Under the pieces are notes generated by a model, which had not been told where the DNA came from, did no database searches, and was given only the letters and a program-made list of their open reading frames with translations. Position numbers and translations under genes: made by a program. Of a stretch of 62,956 nucleotides of DNA, positions 9,460 to 17,775 are shown piece after piece; position 1 is the first letter of the stretch, and each line of letters opens with the position of its first letter. Source of the stretch: an uncultured Bacteroides sp. (GTDB lineage: Bacteria > Bacteroidota > Bacteroidia > Cytophagales > Cyclobacteriaceae); the NCBI GenBank assembly GCA_902168185.1, contig CABHOV010000033.1:1-62956 (forward strand), read 5' to 3'.

Positions 9460-10251
9460 ATGACCATTCGCAGAAGACTTTACCTAACGCTGGAGCCGAC
9501 CGAGAAAGGCGGTGTTTTGGAGCGCATCTTTGAGTTCTTCCTGATCAGCATTATCATCCTGAATATATTTGCTATTATACTGGATTCGGTGGCTGAGCTT
9601 CGCAGTAAGTATGATGTCCTGTTCGTTAAGTTTGAATTCTTTACCATTATCTTTTTTACCCTGGAATATATAGCACGTATATATTCTATCGTTGAAAATC
9701 CTGAATATAGTGATCCTGTAAAAGGGCGATTGAAATACATGCGTCAGCCGATGGCAATTATAGACTTGCTGGCGTTCCTTCCTTTCTATTTTGTATTTAT
9801 AGACCTGCGGTTCCTGAGGATATTCAGATTGATGTCGCTCTTCCGGCTTTTCAAGATCGCGCGCTACCTGCATGCATTGAAAATATTCAAACGGGTTTTG
9901 ACCGATCGCAAAGAACAACTCGTCCTTAGTTTCCTGTTTATACTTTTTGTGTTGACTATCATTTCGTTCATTATGTTTTATGCCGAGCATGATGCGCAGC
10001 CCGATAAATTCAGCAGTATACCTGCTACGATGTGGTGGGGTATAGCAACGATCACAACGGTAGGCTATGGAGACATGGTACCTATAACAGCGCTTGGGAA
10101 ATTTCTCGGCGGATTATTCGCTATAGCAGGTGTCGGACTGCTTGCACTCCCTGCAGGTATTTTGTCGTCTGGCTTTTTTGAGTTGCTTCATGTAGATAAG
10201 TCGAAAGAAGTAAAAAAATGTCCGCATTGCGGAAAGGAAATTCATGGGTAG
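9460..10251 (+). CDS. Voltage-gated potassium channel (6 TM) with C-terminal zinc ribbon
   Basis: 263 residues. Segments S1-S4 occupy residues ~22-145. S4 carries regularly spaced Arg/Lys (RFLRIFRLMSLFRLFKIAR), a voltage sensor. S5, a pore helix with selectivity filter TITTVGYGDMVP (residues ~190-201) and S6 follow. The short cytoplasmic tail ends in KKCPHCGKEIHG, half of a zinc-ribbon-like cysteine knuckle. It should form a tetrameric K+ channel in the inner membrane. Its place between moaC (3 bp gap) and mobA (8 bp overlap) means it is co-translated with cofactor genes, which is unexpected and unexplained. Confidence 0.93.
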   Translation: MTIRRRLYLTLEPTEKGGVLERIFEFFLISIIILNIFAIILDSVAELRSKYDVLFVKFEFFTIIFFTLEYIARIYSIVENPEYSDPVKGRLKYMRQPMAIIDLLAFLPFYFVFIDLRFLRIFRLMSLFRLFKIARYLHALKIFKRVLTDRKEQLVLSFLFILFVLTIISFIMFYAEHDAQPDKFSSIPATMWWGIATITTVGYGDMVPITALGKFLGGLFAIAGVGLLALPAGILSSGFFELLHVDKSKEVKKCPHCGKEIHG

Positions 10252-10822
10252 TATACATGGACTGGTATTGGCGGGCGGAAAAAGTTCGCGGATGGGACAA
10301 GATAAGGGTCTTATCGATTTTAACGGCAAGCCACAACGTGAATATATAGCAGGCTTGCTGAAAAAGTTTTGTGATGAAGTATATATTTCGTGTAAAAAAA
10401 GTAGCGATATACCAGTTAACCTTAATCCATTAGAAGATCGGTTTGAGTTGGAGGGCCCTATGAATGGAATTCTATCTGCGTTTGCAATGAATGATAGCGT
10501 TGCCTGGATTACAGTGCCTGTAGATATGCCGTATGTTGACGAAGCTACCATTGAACATCTGATAGCTCATCGTGATATAACAAAAGATGCTGTTTGTTTT
10601 TATGATTCCGATGGAGAAAACCCTGAGCCGTTGCTGGCAGTATGGGAATCAAAAGCATCGCCACACCTGATCGAATACTATAAGAACGGAGGTATAAGTT
10701 GTCGTAATTTCTTAAAGCAGAATGACATTCTCTTATTGAAATCTCCAGACGAACGCATTCATAAAAACATCAATACTCCGGAAGACCTTCGCGCTTTTCA
10801 GAATAGAAGCGACAAGAAATGA
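10244..10822 (+). CDS. mobA: Molybdenum cofactor guanylyltransferase MobA
   Basis: 192 residues. The nucleotidyltransferase signature LVLAGGKSSRMGQDKGLIDFNGKP lies at the N-terminus (split here as LAGGKSSRMG and DKGLI), with VPVDMPYVD (Mg-binding Asp) and ENPEPLLAVWE further on, as in MobA. It links GMP to Mo-molybdopterin to make the guanine dinucleotide form used by DMSO-reductase family enzymes. The presence of mobA therefore implies at least one bis-MGD enzyme elsewhere in the genome. The start overlaps the channel gene by 8 bp. Confidence 0.93.
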   Translation: MGSIHGLVLAGGKSSRMGQDKGLIDFNGKPQREYIAGLLKKFCDEVYISCKKSSDIPVNLNPLEDRFELEGPMNGILSAFAMNDSVAWITVPVDMPYVDEATIEHLIAHRDITKDAVCFYDSDGENPEPLLAVWESKASPHLIEYYKNGGISCRNFLKQNDILLLKSPDERIHKNINTPEDLRAFQNRSDKK

Positions 10823-10947
10823 AAGCAAAAAAGCACAAGCAAAGCGAAAGTAAACGCCTTGAAATTTTCGTGAATTCTATAAGGAGGTTTGCTCTTTGTG
10901 CAGCGTTGTTACATTTATTTTATAAGATTCGTGTTACACAGTGGTGA
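10819..10947 (+). CDS. Possible 42-residue basic peptide
   Basis: An ATG overlaps the mobA stop as ATGA (10819-10822) and opens a lysine/arginine-rich frame MKAKKHKQSESKRLEIF ... ending RVTQW. Coupling to mobA is the only support; no family is recognised and the frame could be chance. Confidence 0.2.
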   Translation: MKAKKHKQSESKRLEIFVNSIRRFALCAALLHLFYKIRVTQW

Positions 10948-11351
10948 AAAGTAACGGTCTGAATAGAATCTTACGCACTTCAGGAGTACTCATAATACTT
11001 TCAGAAATTTGAGCGAAACTATATCTGTAAGGTTTTCAGAGAGCGTAACCACTGAAATATACAAATGAGGTGTTCTTTCGATATACTTCTAAAAGCCTCA
11101 GAATCAACCACCGATTTCAAAACAATTATACATCTATACCGTATTTTTCCGGTATATTTTATTTTTAAACAACCGAAAGCATGATGTAAATCTGTAATTG
11201 TGCTGCTATCACCTAATCGTGGGATTTTAGCGCACTGCATCTGTTAAAAGAAAAATTTCTATTCAGATTTATTACATGTTCTTACAAACACACCTTTCCC
11301 AGATTTTTAATCCGTAATGCGCTTTAGTTTTATACCAAATTTTATTGGTAA
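10948..11351. other. Intergenic stretch, no convincing gene
   Basis: About 400 bp of AT-rich sequence between mobA and a small membrane-protein frame. A 73-codon minus-strand frame at 11019-11240 shows no recognisable domain or start signal. At its right end TACCAA (11333-11338) and TTGGTA (11345-11350) form an inverted repeat immediately before the ATG at 11352, which could be an operator. Confidence 0.5.
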
Positions 11352-11471
11352 ATGAAACCAATCGCTAAACCGCACACTAATCGTATACATCGTGATTTGA
11401 TTATTGTGTTAATCGCAAGCCTGGTGGCAGCTATACTTTTAGTTTCAGCTGCTGTGATGTTAATCGGATAA
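11352..11471 (+). CDS. Small single-pass membrane protein (39 residues)
   Basis: ATG at 11352 opens MKPIAKPHTNRIHRDL followed by a 23-residue hydrophobic helix (LIIVLIASLVAAILLVSAAVMLIG, quoted only as LIIVLIASLVAA and LLVSAAVMLIG) and a stop. The basic N-terminus predicts N-in topology. An inverted repeat abuts the start and a strong terminator begins 6 bp after the stop, so the frame has the outline of a complete small transcription unit. No family recognised. Confidence 0.45.
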   Translation: MKPIAKPHTNRIHRDLIIVLIASLVAAILLVSAAVMLIG

Positions 11472-11476
11472 AAATA

Positions 11477-11512
11477 AAAGGAGACCAACACGTTGGCCTC
11501 CTTTGTTTTTTT
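11477..11512. terminator. Bidirectional terminator
   Basis: AAAGGAGACCAAC pairs with GTTGGCCTCCTTT (one G-T pair) around a 2-nt loop, followed by T residues on the plus strand. Preceding A residues give a T-tract on the minus strand, so it can also end the moaD-moaE transcript. Confidence 0.85.
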
Positions 11513-11526
11513 ATTTCAGATTTAGC

Positions 11527-11955
11527 TTATGAATTTACGGCTACTTCCGGTCTGGCGGAGATCCACTCTTCTCCATCTTCAAATACTTCTTTTTTCCAGA
11601 TCGGTACTTTCTCTTTCAGGGTATCCATAATATACTCACAGGCATCAAAAGATTCTCTGCGGTGTGGTGTTGATACCGCTACCGCTACTGCCACTTCACC
11701 AGGTTTTAATGTACCAATGCGGTGGCTCACGGCCCATCCTAACAAAGGCCATCGATGCGAGGCATCGTCTATAATTTTTCTGATTTCGCCAACCGCCATG
11801 GTTTCGTATGCTTCATACTCCAACCAGACTACATTTTTTCCATGTGCATTGTTACGCACCGTACCTACAAAAACATTAACAGCTCCGGCATTCAAGCTCG
11901 AAGCTGTCTCGATGACTTTTTGAACGTCAATTGGTTTGTCGGTGATTTTAATCAT
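11527..11955 (-). CDS. moaE: Molybdopterin synthase catalytic subunit MoaE
   Basis: 142 residues from the ATG at 11955 (MIKITDKPIDV), which matches the family's usual start. An earlier ATG at 11979 and a TTG frame to 12048 would add non-conserved residues. Conserved features are GAVNVFVGTVRNNAHGKNV, WLEYEAYETMA, VSHRIGTLKPGE, STPHRRESFDACEYIMDTLKEKVPIWKKE (catalytic Lys region) and a C-terminal WISA. With MoaD it forms molybdopterin from the cyclic precursor. It lies directly downstream of moaD. Confidence 0.95.
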   Translation of the reverse strand: MIKITDKPIDVQKVIETASSLNAGAVNVFVGTVRNNAHGKNVVWLEYEAYETMAVGEIRKIIDDASHRWPLLGWAVSHRIGTLKPGEVAVAVAVSTPHRRESFDACEYIMDTLKEKVPIWKKEVFEDGEEWISARPEVAVNS

Positions 11956-12044
11956 GTTCTCTAAAGGTTGGTTGAACATTATCGTGAAGGAGTAATTAAG
12001 GTAGCCAATTATGGTAAGAATATCAAATACAAAGCTTGGATAGC

Positions 12045-12287
12045 TCAACCACCACTTACCGGTGGAATCAATGCGATCTCATCACTTTCCTGTAACAAAG
12101 CAGTGTCGTCTGCATAGCTGTTATTAACTGCTATAAACAACGAACGCAACCCTACAAGCTTCGGATATTTTTCTGTGAGTGCAGAGCGTAAATCGGCTAC
12201 TGTTTTTCCGGATGCCTCAACTACGGTTTCCTTCCCACCAAGGATGTCTTTCGTAACACCGAATGCTTTAACCCTGAACGTATTCAT
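12045..12287 (-). CDS. moaD: Molybdopterin synthase sulfur carrier subunit MoaD
   Basis: 80 residues with a ubiquitin-like fold: VKAFGVTKDILGG at the start, ALTEKYPKL and AVNNSYADDTALLQESDEIALIPPVSGG at the end. The terminal Gly-Gly becomes a thiocarboxylate that donates sulfur to MoaE's substrate. It heads the leftward moaD-moaE unit and is divergent from moaA across 166 bp. No MoeB-like adenylating enzyme is encoded in this window. Confidence 0.95.
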   Translation of the reverse strand: MNTFRVKAFGVTKDILGGKETVVEASGKTVADLRSALTEKYPKLVGLRSLFIAVNNSYADDTALLQESDEIALIPPVSGG

Positions 12288-12358
12288 GCGTTTTAGTTTT
12301 CAAATCGATAGATAAAATATTCAGCAAATTTCGAATGCAAAAACACAAATTCAAAGCC

Positions 12359-12414
12359 TTTCCGCGGAAGCGTGAATTTTTAGCCGACAGAGTTTGTATT
12401 TTGTTTGTATTTTG
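12359..12414. promoter_or_regulatory. Divergent moaD/moaA control region with palindrome and tandem repeat
   Basis: The region holds a 10-bp palindrome TTCCGCGGAA (12359-12368) and two perfect tandem copies of TTTGTATTTTG (12393-12403, 12404-12414). Each copy contains a near -7 box (TATTTTG, one base short of TAnnTTTG). They lie 40-60 bp upstream of moaA and may be promoter or operator elements. Confidence 0.35.
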
Positions 12415-12453
12415 TGATCTGCTTTTAACTAAAACTACGTAACGATCTGAGAC

Positions 12454-13446
12454 TTGAATTTGTTCGATAACCATAACAGGCCCATCAATTACCTTCGTCT
12501 TGCAGTCACAGATCGCTGTAACCTGCGTTGTTTTTATTGTATGCCTGAAGAAGGTATACATTATCTGCCCAAGAAAGAATTACTCACCTTCGAAGAGATC
12601 TATAGGCTTGTCTCCATGCTTGCTACAATGGGGATTTCAAAAGTACGATTAACGGGTGGCGAGCCATTTGTTCGCACAGACCTGATGAAGCTTATTCGCT
12701 CTATCGTTGAGATTCCCGGAATTAAGGACCTGCATCTTACCACCAACGGTGTGCTAACGTCAACGTTTATACCGGAGCTAAAAAAGATAGGTATAGCATC
12801 GGTAAACCTTAGTCTGGATACTGTAGACAAGCAGCGCTTCAAAGCGATTACAAGACGTGATGAATTCGAGCCGGTAATGAAGACGTTGGATCTGTTGCTG
12901 GAAAATGAAATCCCGGTAAAGATTAACGCTGTAGTAATGGATGGAAAGAATATCGATGATATTATACCGTTGATTGAGCTTACGCGGAATAATAAAGTGG
13001 ACGTTCGTTTTATTGAGGAGATGCCTTTTAACGGTGAAGGAAATCATTATACTTCACTTGCGTGGACCTATAAAAAAATCATTTCATATATCCAGGAACA
13101 TTATCCGGCACTGCATAAAATTCCTGATCCTGATTATTCAACATCCTATAACTATAGTATACCCGGTTACAAAGGAAGTATAGGAGTGATTGCAGCGTTT
13201 AGCCGTACGTTTTGTGGAACCTGCAACCGCATCCGTGTAACCGCCCAGGGTGTATTGAAAACCTGTCTATATGATGATGGCGTGTTGGATATAAAAACGC
13301 TGTTGCGATCAAGTCTGGAAGATGAAGCTATAAAAGAGAAATTGCTTTACGCATTTCGTCATCGTGTCAAAGATGGTTTTGAGGCAGAAAAAAAACGAAG
13401 CGATCATCTTCCTGTTCACGAGTCTATGTCCACTATAGGAGGATAA
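12454..13446 (+). CDS. moaA: GTP 3',8-cyclase MoaA (radical SAM)
   Basis: 330 residues. The radical SAM cluster motif is CNLRCFYC near residue 23; the second, C-terminal Fe-S site is CGTCNRIRVT with a later LKTCLYDDG. The protein ends in the required Gly-Gly tail (STIGG). GGEP (VRLTGGEPFVR) binds SAM. It catalyses the rearrangement of GTP that starts Mo-cofactor synthesis. There is no in-frame ATG before the cluster: a stop lies 6 bp upstream of TTG 12454, so translation must begin at TTG 12454 or TTG 12460. The latter would give a start like other MoaA proteins (FDNHNRPINYLRL). Confidence 0.96.
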   Translation: MNLFDNHNRPINYLRLAVTDRCNLRCFYCMPEEGIHYLPKKELLTFEEIYRLVSMLATMGISKVRLTGGEPFVRTDLMKLIRSIVEIPGIKDLHLTTNGVLTSTFIPELKKIGIASVNLSLDTVDKQRFKAITRRDEFEPVMKTLDLLLENEIPVKINAVVMDGKNIDDIIPLIELTRNNKVDVRFIEEMPFNGEGNHYTSLAWTYKKIISYIQEHYPALHKIPDPDYSTSYNYSIPGYKGSIGVIAAFSRTFCGTCNRIRVTAQGVLKTCLYDDGVLDIKTLLRSSLEDEAIKEKLLYAFRHRVKDGFEAEKKRSDHLPVHESMSTIGG

Positions 13447-13490
13447 TATATAGCTTACCACCATTCCAGTAATCGAAATTATAATTGCTT

Positions 13491-14006
13491 ATGTTCCGTA
13501 TTTGCCTCACGGTTTTTCTGAGTGTATTGCTTGCTTCTGCGGTTGCGCAAGAGGTTCTGAAACCAACTTCAGCCATCAGTATAAGTGGCCGGGTAAAATC
13601 ACCGAAGACTGTATCATTCGAAGAACTCAAGAAGTATAAGCTATATAACCTCGGTGATGTTGTAATCACCAATCACAAAGGCGATGTAAAGGGAACCGCC
13701 AAGGACCTGACTGGCGTTTTACTGAAAGATTTTCTACAGGGTGTTGAACTGGATGCCGAGAACCCCAAAGTGTTAAGTGAATACTATTTTACATGTATAG
13801 CATCCGATGGATATAAAATTATATACTCCTGGAATGAACTGTTTAATACGGCTATCGGGAATTCAGTATATATCCTTACCTCAAAGGACAATCAACCCCT
13901 GGAGAAACTGGACGAAAATATAGTAATGATTGCCACGCAGGATATTCGCACGGGCAGGCGCTATGTTAAAAATCTTCAATCCATCATTGTACGCAGAGCA
14001 GAGTAG
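13491..14006 (+). CDS. Secreted molybdopterin-binding-domain-like protein
   Basis: 171 residues from ATG 13491 (a TTG lies two codons earlier). A signal peptide (ICLTVFLSVLLASAVAQ) precedes a single domain with ISISGRVKSPKTVSFEELKKY, LTGVLLKDFLQGV, YYFTCIASDGYKIIYSWNELF and ATQDIRTGRRYVKNLQSIIVR. This resembles the fold of sulfite-oxidase-type molybdopterin domains (PF00174) in short form. The single Cys in FTCIASDGY might or might not be a metal ligand. It sits between moaA and a TauE/SafE exporter, which supports a link to Mo-dependent or sulfite chemistry in the periplasm. Function is inferred only. Confidence 0.65.
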   Translation: MFRICLTVFLSVLLASAVAQEVLKPTSAISISGRVKSPKTVSFEELKKYKLYNLGDVVITNHKGDVKGTAKDLTGVLLKDFLQGVELDAENPKVLSEYYFTCIASDGYKIIYSWNELFNTAIGNSVYILTSKDNQPLEKLDENIVMIATQDIRTGRRYVKNLQSIIVRRAE

Positions 14007-14011
14007 TGCAC

Positions 14012-14773
14012 ATGGATTCAACACAGATCATTCTCATAGCAAGTTTTTTTCTGATTGCGCTTATCTATGCTTCCGTTGGTTTTGGTGGAGGCTCAAGCTA
14101 CCTCGCATTGCTCGCGCAGCCTATGTTCATGCTGCTTCCCGAAGTAATTCGTCCTACTGCGCTACTTTGTAATATCATCGTTGTCACCAGCGGTACGATT
14201 ATCTTTTATCGCGAAGGAAAAATTATCTGGAAAGAAGTATGGCCATTCCTGGTAGCAAGCGTGCCTGCGGCATACCTCGGTGGTTTTTGGAAGCTGGAAG
14301 ACAATGTGTTCTTTATCCTGTTGGGAGTTGCTTTACTTATGGCTTCTATTCTTCTCTGGATTCAGCCTGAAAAAATAAATGCTTCCTTCGGAAAGTATAA
14401 CACAACGCCTGCAAATATAGCGCTTGGTGGAGGCATCGGTTTTCTGTCAGGATTGGTAAGTATAGGTGGCGGTATCTTTCTTTCCCCAATACTTCATTTT
14501 CTCCGTTGGTCGGATGCTAAAAAAATATCGGCACTTGCAAGTTTGTTTATACTGGTGAACTCAATCAGTGGTCTTGCCGGACAATTTCAACGCGGACTTC
14601 CCGCGTTGTCGTGGCAATATATACTTCCACTGCTCGCGGCCGTTTTTCTAGGCGGTCAGATCGGCTCACGGCTCGGGGCGAGTAAGTTCAATCCCATCTA
14701 TATCAAACGCGTCACGGCAGTGTTAATGTTGATAGCCGCCCTCAATATCCTGAAGGACCATTGGTATTGGTAA
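14012..14773 (+). CDS. TauE/SafE family anion exporter
   Basis: 253 residues from ATG 14012; a GTG at 14006 overlapping the previous stop is an alternative. Seven to eight hydrophobic helices carry the family repeats: YASVGFGGGSSYLALL in the first half and GIGFLSGLVSIGGGIFLSPIL in the second. Members move sulfite, sulfonates or other small anions across the inner membrane. Position after the molybdopterin-domain gene makes sulfite or sulfur oxyanion export plausible (inference). The 3' end overlaps the converging gene by 32 bp. Confidence 0.88.
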   Translation: MDSTQIILIASFFLIALIYASVGFGGGSSYLALLAQPMFMLLPEVIRPTALLCNIIVVTSGTIIFYREGKIIWKEVWPFLVASVPAAYLGGFWKLEDNVFFILLGVALLMASILLWIQPEKINASFGKYNTTPANIALGGGIGFLSGLVSIGGGIFLSPILHFLRWSDAKKISALASLFILVNSISGLAGQFQRGLPALSWQYILPLLAAVFLGGQIGSRLGASKFNPIYIKRVTAVLMLIAALNILKDHWYW

Positions 14774-15095
14774 CAGGCATGGTCACTACTTTGTGAATCA
14801 ACATAAATAAACCTATCGCAAAGGCCATCGCTCCAAGTGTGCTGAGAATTGCTACCGGGATAAGATAGGGCTGATATGCAGCGTACGAATCCACACCATT
14901 CTGAGTAAGCAGTGGAATCCCTACAACGTAAAATAAATGCGTCAGTAAACCAATGAGTGCACCAGCCGCCATCAGGTATCCTTCGGCCGCAGAGCGTTTT
15001 GAAATATAATATAGGGTGGCAGCGAGTACGGCCAGGCTTGGTATAACGCTTACAATCTTTTGTAACATTTCGAGAATGGTGCTCTGTAAATCCAT
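14742..15095 (-). CDS. Small four-helix membrane protein, unknown family
   Basis: 117 residues with about four hydrophobic segments (VSVIPSLAVLAATLYYI, YLMAAGALIGLLTHLFYVVG, YLIPVAILSTLGAMAFAIGL, quoted in part). It starts MDLQSTILEMLQKIV. No catalytic motif is visible. Its last 32 bp overlap the end of the convergent TauE/SafE gene in a different frame, so transcripts would be antisense there. I do not recognise a function. Confidence 0.6.
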   Translation of the reverse strand: MDLQSTILEMLQKIVSVIPSLAVLAATLYYISKRSAAEGYLMAAGALIGLLTHLFYVVGIPLLTQNGVDSYAAYQPYLIPVAILSTLGAMAFAIGLFMLIHKVVTMPVTNTNGPSGY

Positions 15096-15211
15096 AAAGA
15101 AATAATTTGATGATCATGCAAAGTAAAGATTCATTCGGGAGTATCCACAATCCTTCCTATTTTGCACGACTAAAATAAGAAATGAGCGGAAGACTGGCGC
15201 GATGTAATTGA

Positions 15212-17692
15212 ATGTCTGAACCTCACAACGTAACGTCTCAAATTCAACGCATGAAAAAAATCAATTTCACCACACAGGTACTTCCGCATCTTGTAGCTGT
15301 TGGCGTCTTCCTGGTTGTAACCGTTTTCTTTTTCAGCCCGGTGTTCTTCGATAGTAAAACCATCAGCCAATACGATATTCAGCAGTGGGAGGGTTCATCC
15401 AAAGCACTTCGTGACTATCGCGACAAGACGGGCGAAGAAGGATTATGGGCAGATGCTATGTTCAGCGGTATGCCGGCATACCTCATCAATACACATTGGA
15501 GCAACGGACCTGTGAGCTTTTTGAAACGTGCCTTATCACTTTCATTGCCTCACCCGATATCGAATATTTTCCTCGCGTTTATCTGTTACTATATTATGCT
15601 GCTGGCCTTTCGTGTGCGGCCGTACCTCGCCATCGGTGGGGCCATTGCGTTTGGGCTTTCATCCTATATGATCATCGGCCTGGGCGCAGGGCATAATGCC
15701 CGCATAGGAGCAATCGCTTTTATGCCGTTGGTGATGGCGGGTATTCACCTGGCTTTTTCTGGTAGAAAGATCCTGGGATTCGGAGTTACAACGGCTGGGC
15801 TAGCGCTTCAATTGAAAGAAAATCATTTACAGATTACATACTATTTGCTGTTCATCGTACTTGTATATGGACTCGTTCGTCTCATCGAGTTTGTAAAAGA
15901 AAAGAGAGCAGTCGACTTTTTTAAAACGATAGGTATACTCGTAGCAGCAGCGATTATTGCTGTAGGTTCTTTTGTAGGCCCTATGTGGGCAGTGACTGAA
16001 TATAGCGAGTACTCTATTCGTGGTAAAGCACAATTAACTACCAGTGTAAAGAAAGAAGGCGATAGCGGTCTCGACAAAGAATATGCTTTCCGCTATAGCT
16101 ATGGTATACTTGAGCCGATGACATTGCTCATTCCTAATTTCTATGGAGGCAGCAGCTCCAATTATCTGGTGCAAGATCCCAAGAGTGAAGTATATAATGC
16201 ATTGTCACGCTCAGGTGATCAGCAGACAGCCAATCAGCTTGCCCAATTCACATCCGCGTACTGGGGCATTAATCCGCTCAACGCTCCGTACTATGGAGGT
16301 GCCATTATATTTTTTCTGTTTGTATTGGGCATCGCTTTCGCGGATAAAAAATATGTTTGGTGGTTAATCCCTGTAGTCATCTTTGGGATCATGACCAGCT
16401 GGGGTGATAGCTTTAAGTCATTCAACTATTTTCTGTTTGACTACCTGCCAGCCTATAACAAATTCAGGTCGGTAACTTTCATGATCATCATGCCGCTGTT
16501 CGCATTGCCCTTGTTGGGAATGTTGGGTCTTGAAAAACTTTTCGAAACCGGGGTGGACAAAGCCGCTAAAAAGAAATTGCTGATCGTGTTTGGCGCAACG
16601 GGTGGGCTGTGCGTAGTGCTGTTATTATTTGGTAGCATGATGAGCTTTATGACGCCTGACGAAAGCCAGTTGCCGTCATGGTTTACAGGTGCGCTGGCGG
16701 ATGATCGGAAGAGTTTATTTCGCAGCGATGTGTTTCGCGCCTTAGGGTTTATTATAGCAGCGTTTGTTCTGATATACTTTGAAGTGTGGAAGAAGTTAAC
16801 ACCGATAGCATTCTATGCATTCCTGATCCTGATGATCACACTCGATCTTTCAATTGTTGATAAACGTTTCTTCCCGAAAGAGAAGTTTCAGCGTAAGCGT
16901 GAGAGTACACTCTTTGCCATGACTGCCGCTGATCAGGAGATTCTTAAAGATAAATCGTACTACAGGGTATATAATCTCCAGGGTACATTTGAAGAAGCAC
17001 GCACTTCATATTTCCATAATTCGATTGGTGGATACCACGGAGTGAAAATGCGCAGATACCAGGATATGTATGATACTTGTCTTTTTCGGGAGACCAATGC
17101 GTTTATACGCGATGTGCAAGCCGGTAAAGCTGATTTCTCGCAGTATGGCGTTATGAACATGCTGAATGTAAAATATATAGTGTTCGGCCCGGATCGTACC
17201 AATATTATTCCGAATCCTTCCGCTAATGGCAACGCATGGTTTGTGAATGAAGTAGTCACCGTAAACTCGCCGACTGAAGAAGTCCAAAAGACTTGTGGCG
17301 TGAATACGCGTACCACGGCGGTTGTAGATGCTTCTAAGTTTAAAGTAGAGGGTGTAAAAGGCGACACTGCCGCTTCGATCCAGCTTACGGATTATAATCC
17401 AAACTATAAAAAGTATGAAAGCCAGTCAGCCGAAAACGGTCTGGCTATATTTTCGGAACTATATTACCCGAAAGGCTGGAAAGCTTTTATTGATGGGAAA
17501 GAAACTCCGATTATTTGTGCGAACTATATATTGCGTGCACTGCAAGTACCGGCAGGTAAACATATCATCGAATTTAAATTTGAACCTGCAGCTTACTATA
17601 CCGGAAACAAAATCACGATGATTTCTTCCTGGCTGATGCTCGTAACACTTGTTGGGGCAGTAGTGTGGAGTGTGAAAAAAGAAGGCGAATAA
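15212..17692 (+). CDS. YfhO-family multi-spanning membrane protein
   Basis: 826 residues. About a dozen hydrophobic helices up to residue ~560 are followed by a soluble C-terminal domain and a final helix (ITMISSWLMLVTLVGAVVWS). Early conserved features include FFSPVFFDSKTISQYDIQQWEG, GLWADAMFSGMPAY and LLIPNFYGGSSSNY, typical of the Bacteroidota YfhO group; GT-C-like glycosyltransferases share this layout. A second ATG at 15251 (MKKINFTT) may be the real start. YfhO relatives are linked to sugar decoration of lipoteichoic acid in Firmicutes, so a role in envelope glycosylation is inferred. It is monocistronic and ends at a strong bidirectional terminator. Confidence 0.85.
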   Translation: MSEPHNVTSQIQRMKKINFTTQVLPHLVAVGVFLVVTVFFFSPVFFDSKTISQYDIQQWEGSSKALRDYRDKTGEEGLWADAMFSGMPAYLINTHWSNGPVSFLKRALSLSLPHPISNIFLAFICYYIMLLAFRVRPYLAIGGAIAFGLSSYMIIGLGAGHNARIGAIAFMPLVMAGIHLAFSGRKILGFGVTTAGLALQLKENHLQITYYLLFIVLVYGLVRLIEFVKEKRAVDFFKTIGILVAAAIIAVGSFVGPMWAVTEYSEYSIRGKAQLTTSVKKEGDSGLDKEYAFRYSYGILEPMTLLIPNFYGGSSSNYLVQDPKSEVYNALSRSGDQQTANQLAQFTSAYWGINPLNAPYYGGAIIFFLFVLGIAFADKKYVWWLIPVVIFGIMTSWGDSFKSFNYFLFDYLPAYNKFRSVTFMIIMPLFALPLLGMLGLEKLFETGVDKAAKKKLLIVFGATGGLCVVLLLFGSMMSFMTPDESQLPSWFTGALADDRKSLFRSDVFRALGFIIAAFVLIYFEVWKKLTPIAFYAFLILMITLDLSIVDKRFFPKEKFQRKRESTLFAMTAADQEILKDKSYYRVYNLQGTFEEARTSYFHNSIGGYHGVKMRRYQDMYDTCLFRETNAFIRDVQAGKADFSQYGVMNMLNVKYIVFGPDRTNIIPNPSANGNAWFVNEVVTVNSPTEEVQKTCGVNTRTTAVVDASKFKVEGVKGDTAASIQLTDYNPNYKKYESQSAENGLAIFSELYYPKGWKAFIDGKETPIICANYILRALQVPAGKHIIEFKFEPAAYYTGNKITMISSWLMLVTLVGAVVWSVKKEGE

Positions 17693-17721
17693 ATTCAGCT
17701 ATATATCTGATGATATTACAT

Positions 17722-17751
17722 AAAAAATGCCAGGTATACCTGGCATTTTTT
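17722..17751. terminator. Bidirectional terminator between yfhO-like gene and mdh
   Basis: AAAAAATGCCAGG-TATA-CCTGGCATTTTTT is a perfect inverted repeat with A and T tracts on both sides, serving both convergent genes. Confidence 0.92.
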
Positions 17752-17775
17752 ATTTATCAATAGTTTGACTGTTGA

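Noticed and set aside
11956-12048. Longer MoaE frame starting at a TTG
   Set aside because: The extra residues are not conserved in MoaE and the ATG at 11955 gives a normal N-terminus.
14698-15150. 150-codon minus-strand frame overlapping the small membrane protein
   Set aside because: Another frame of the same region; the 117-residue protein has clear helices and an ATG, this one is Cys/Arg-rich noise.
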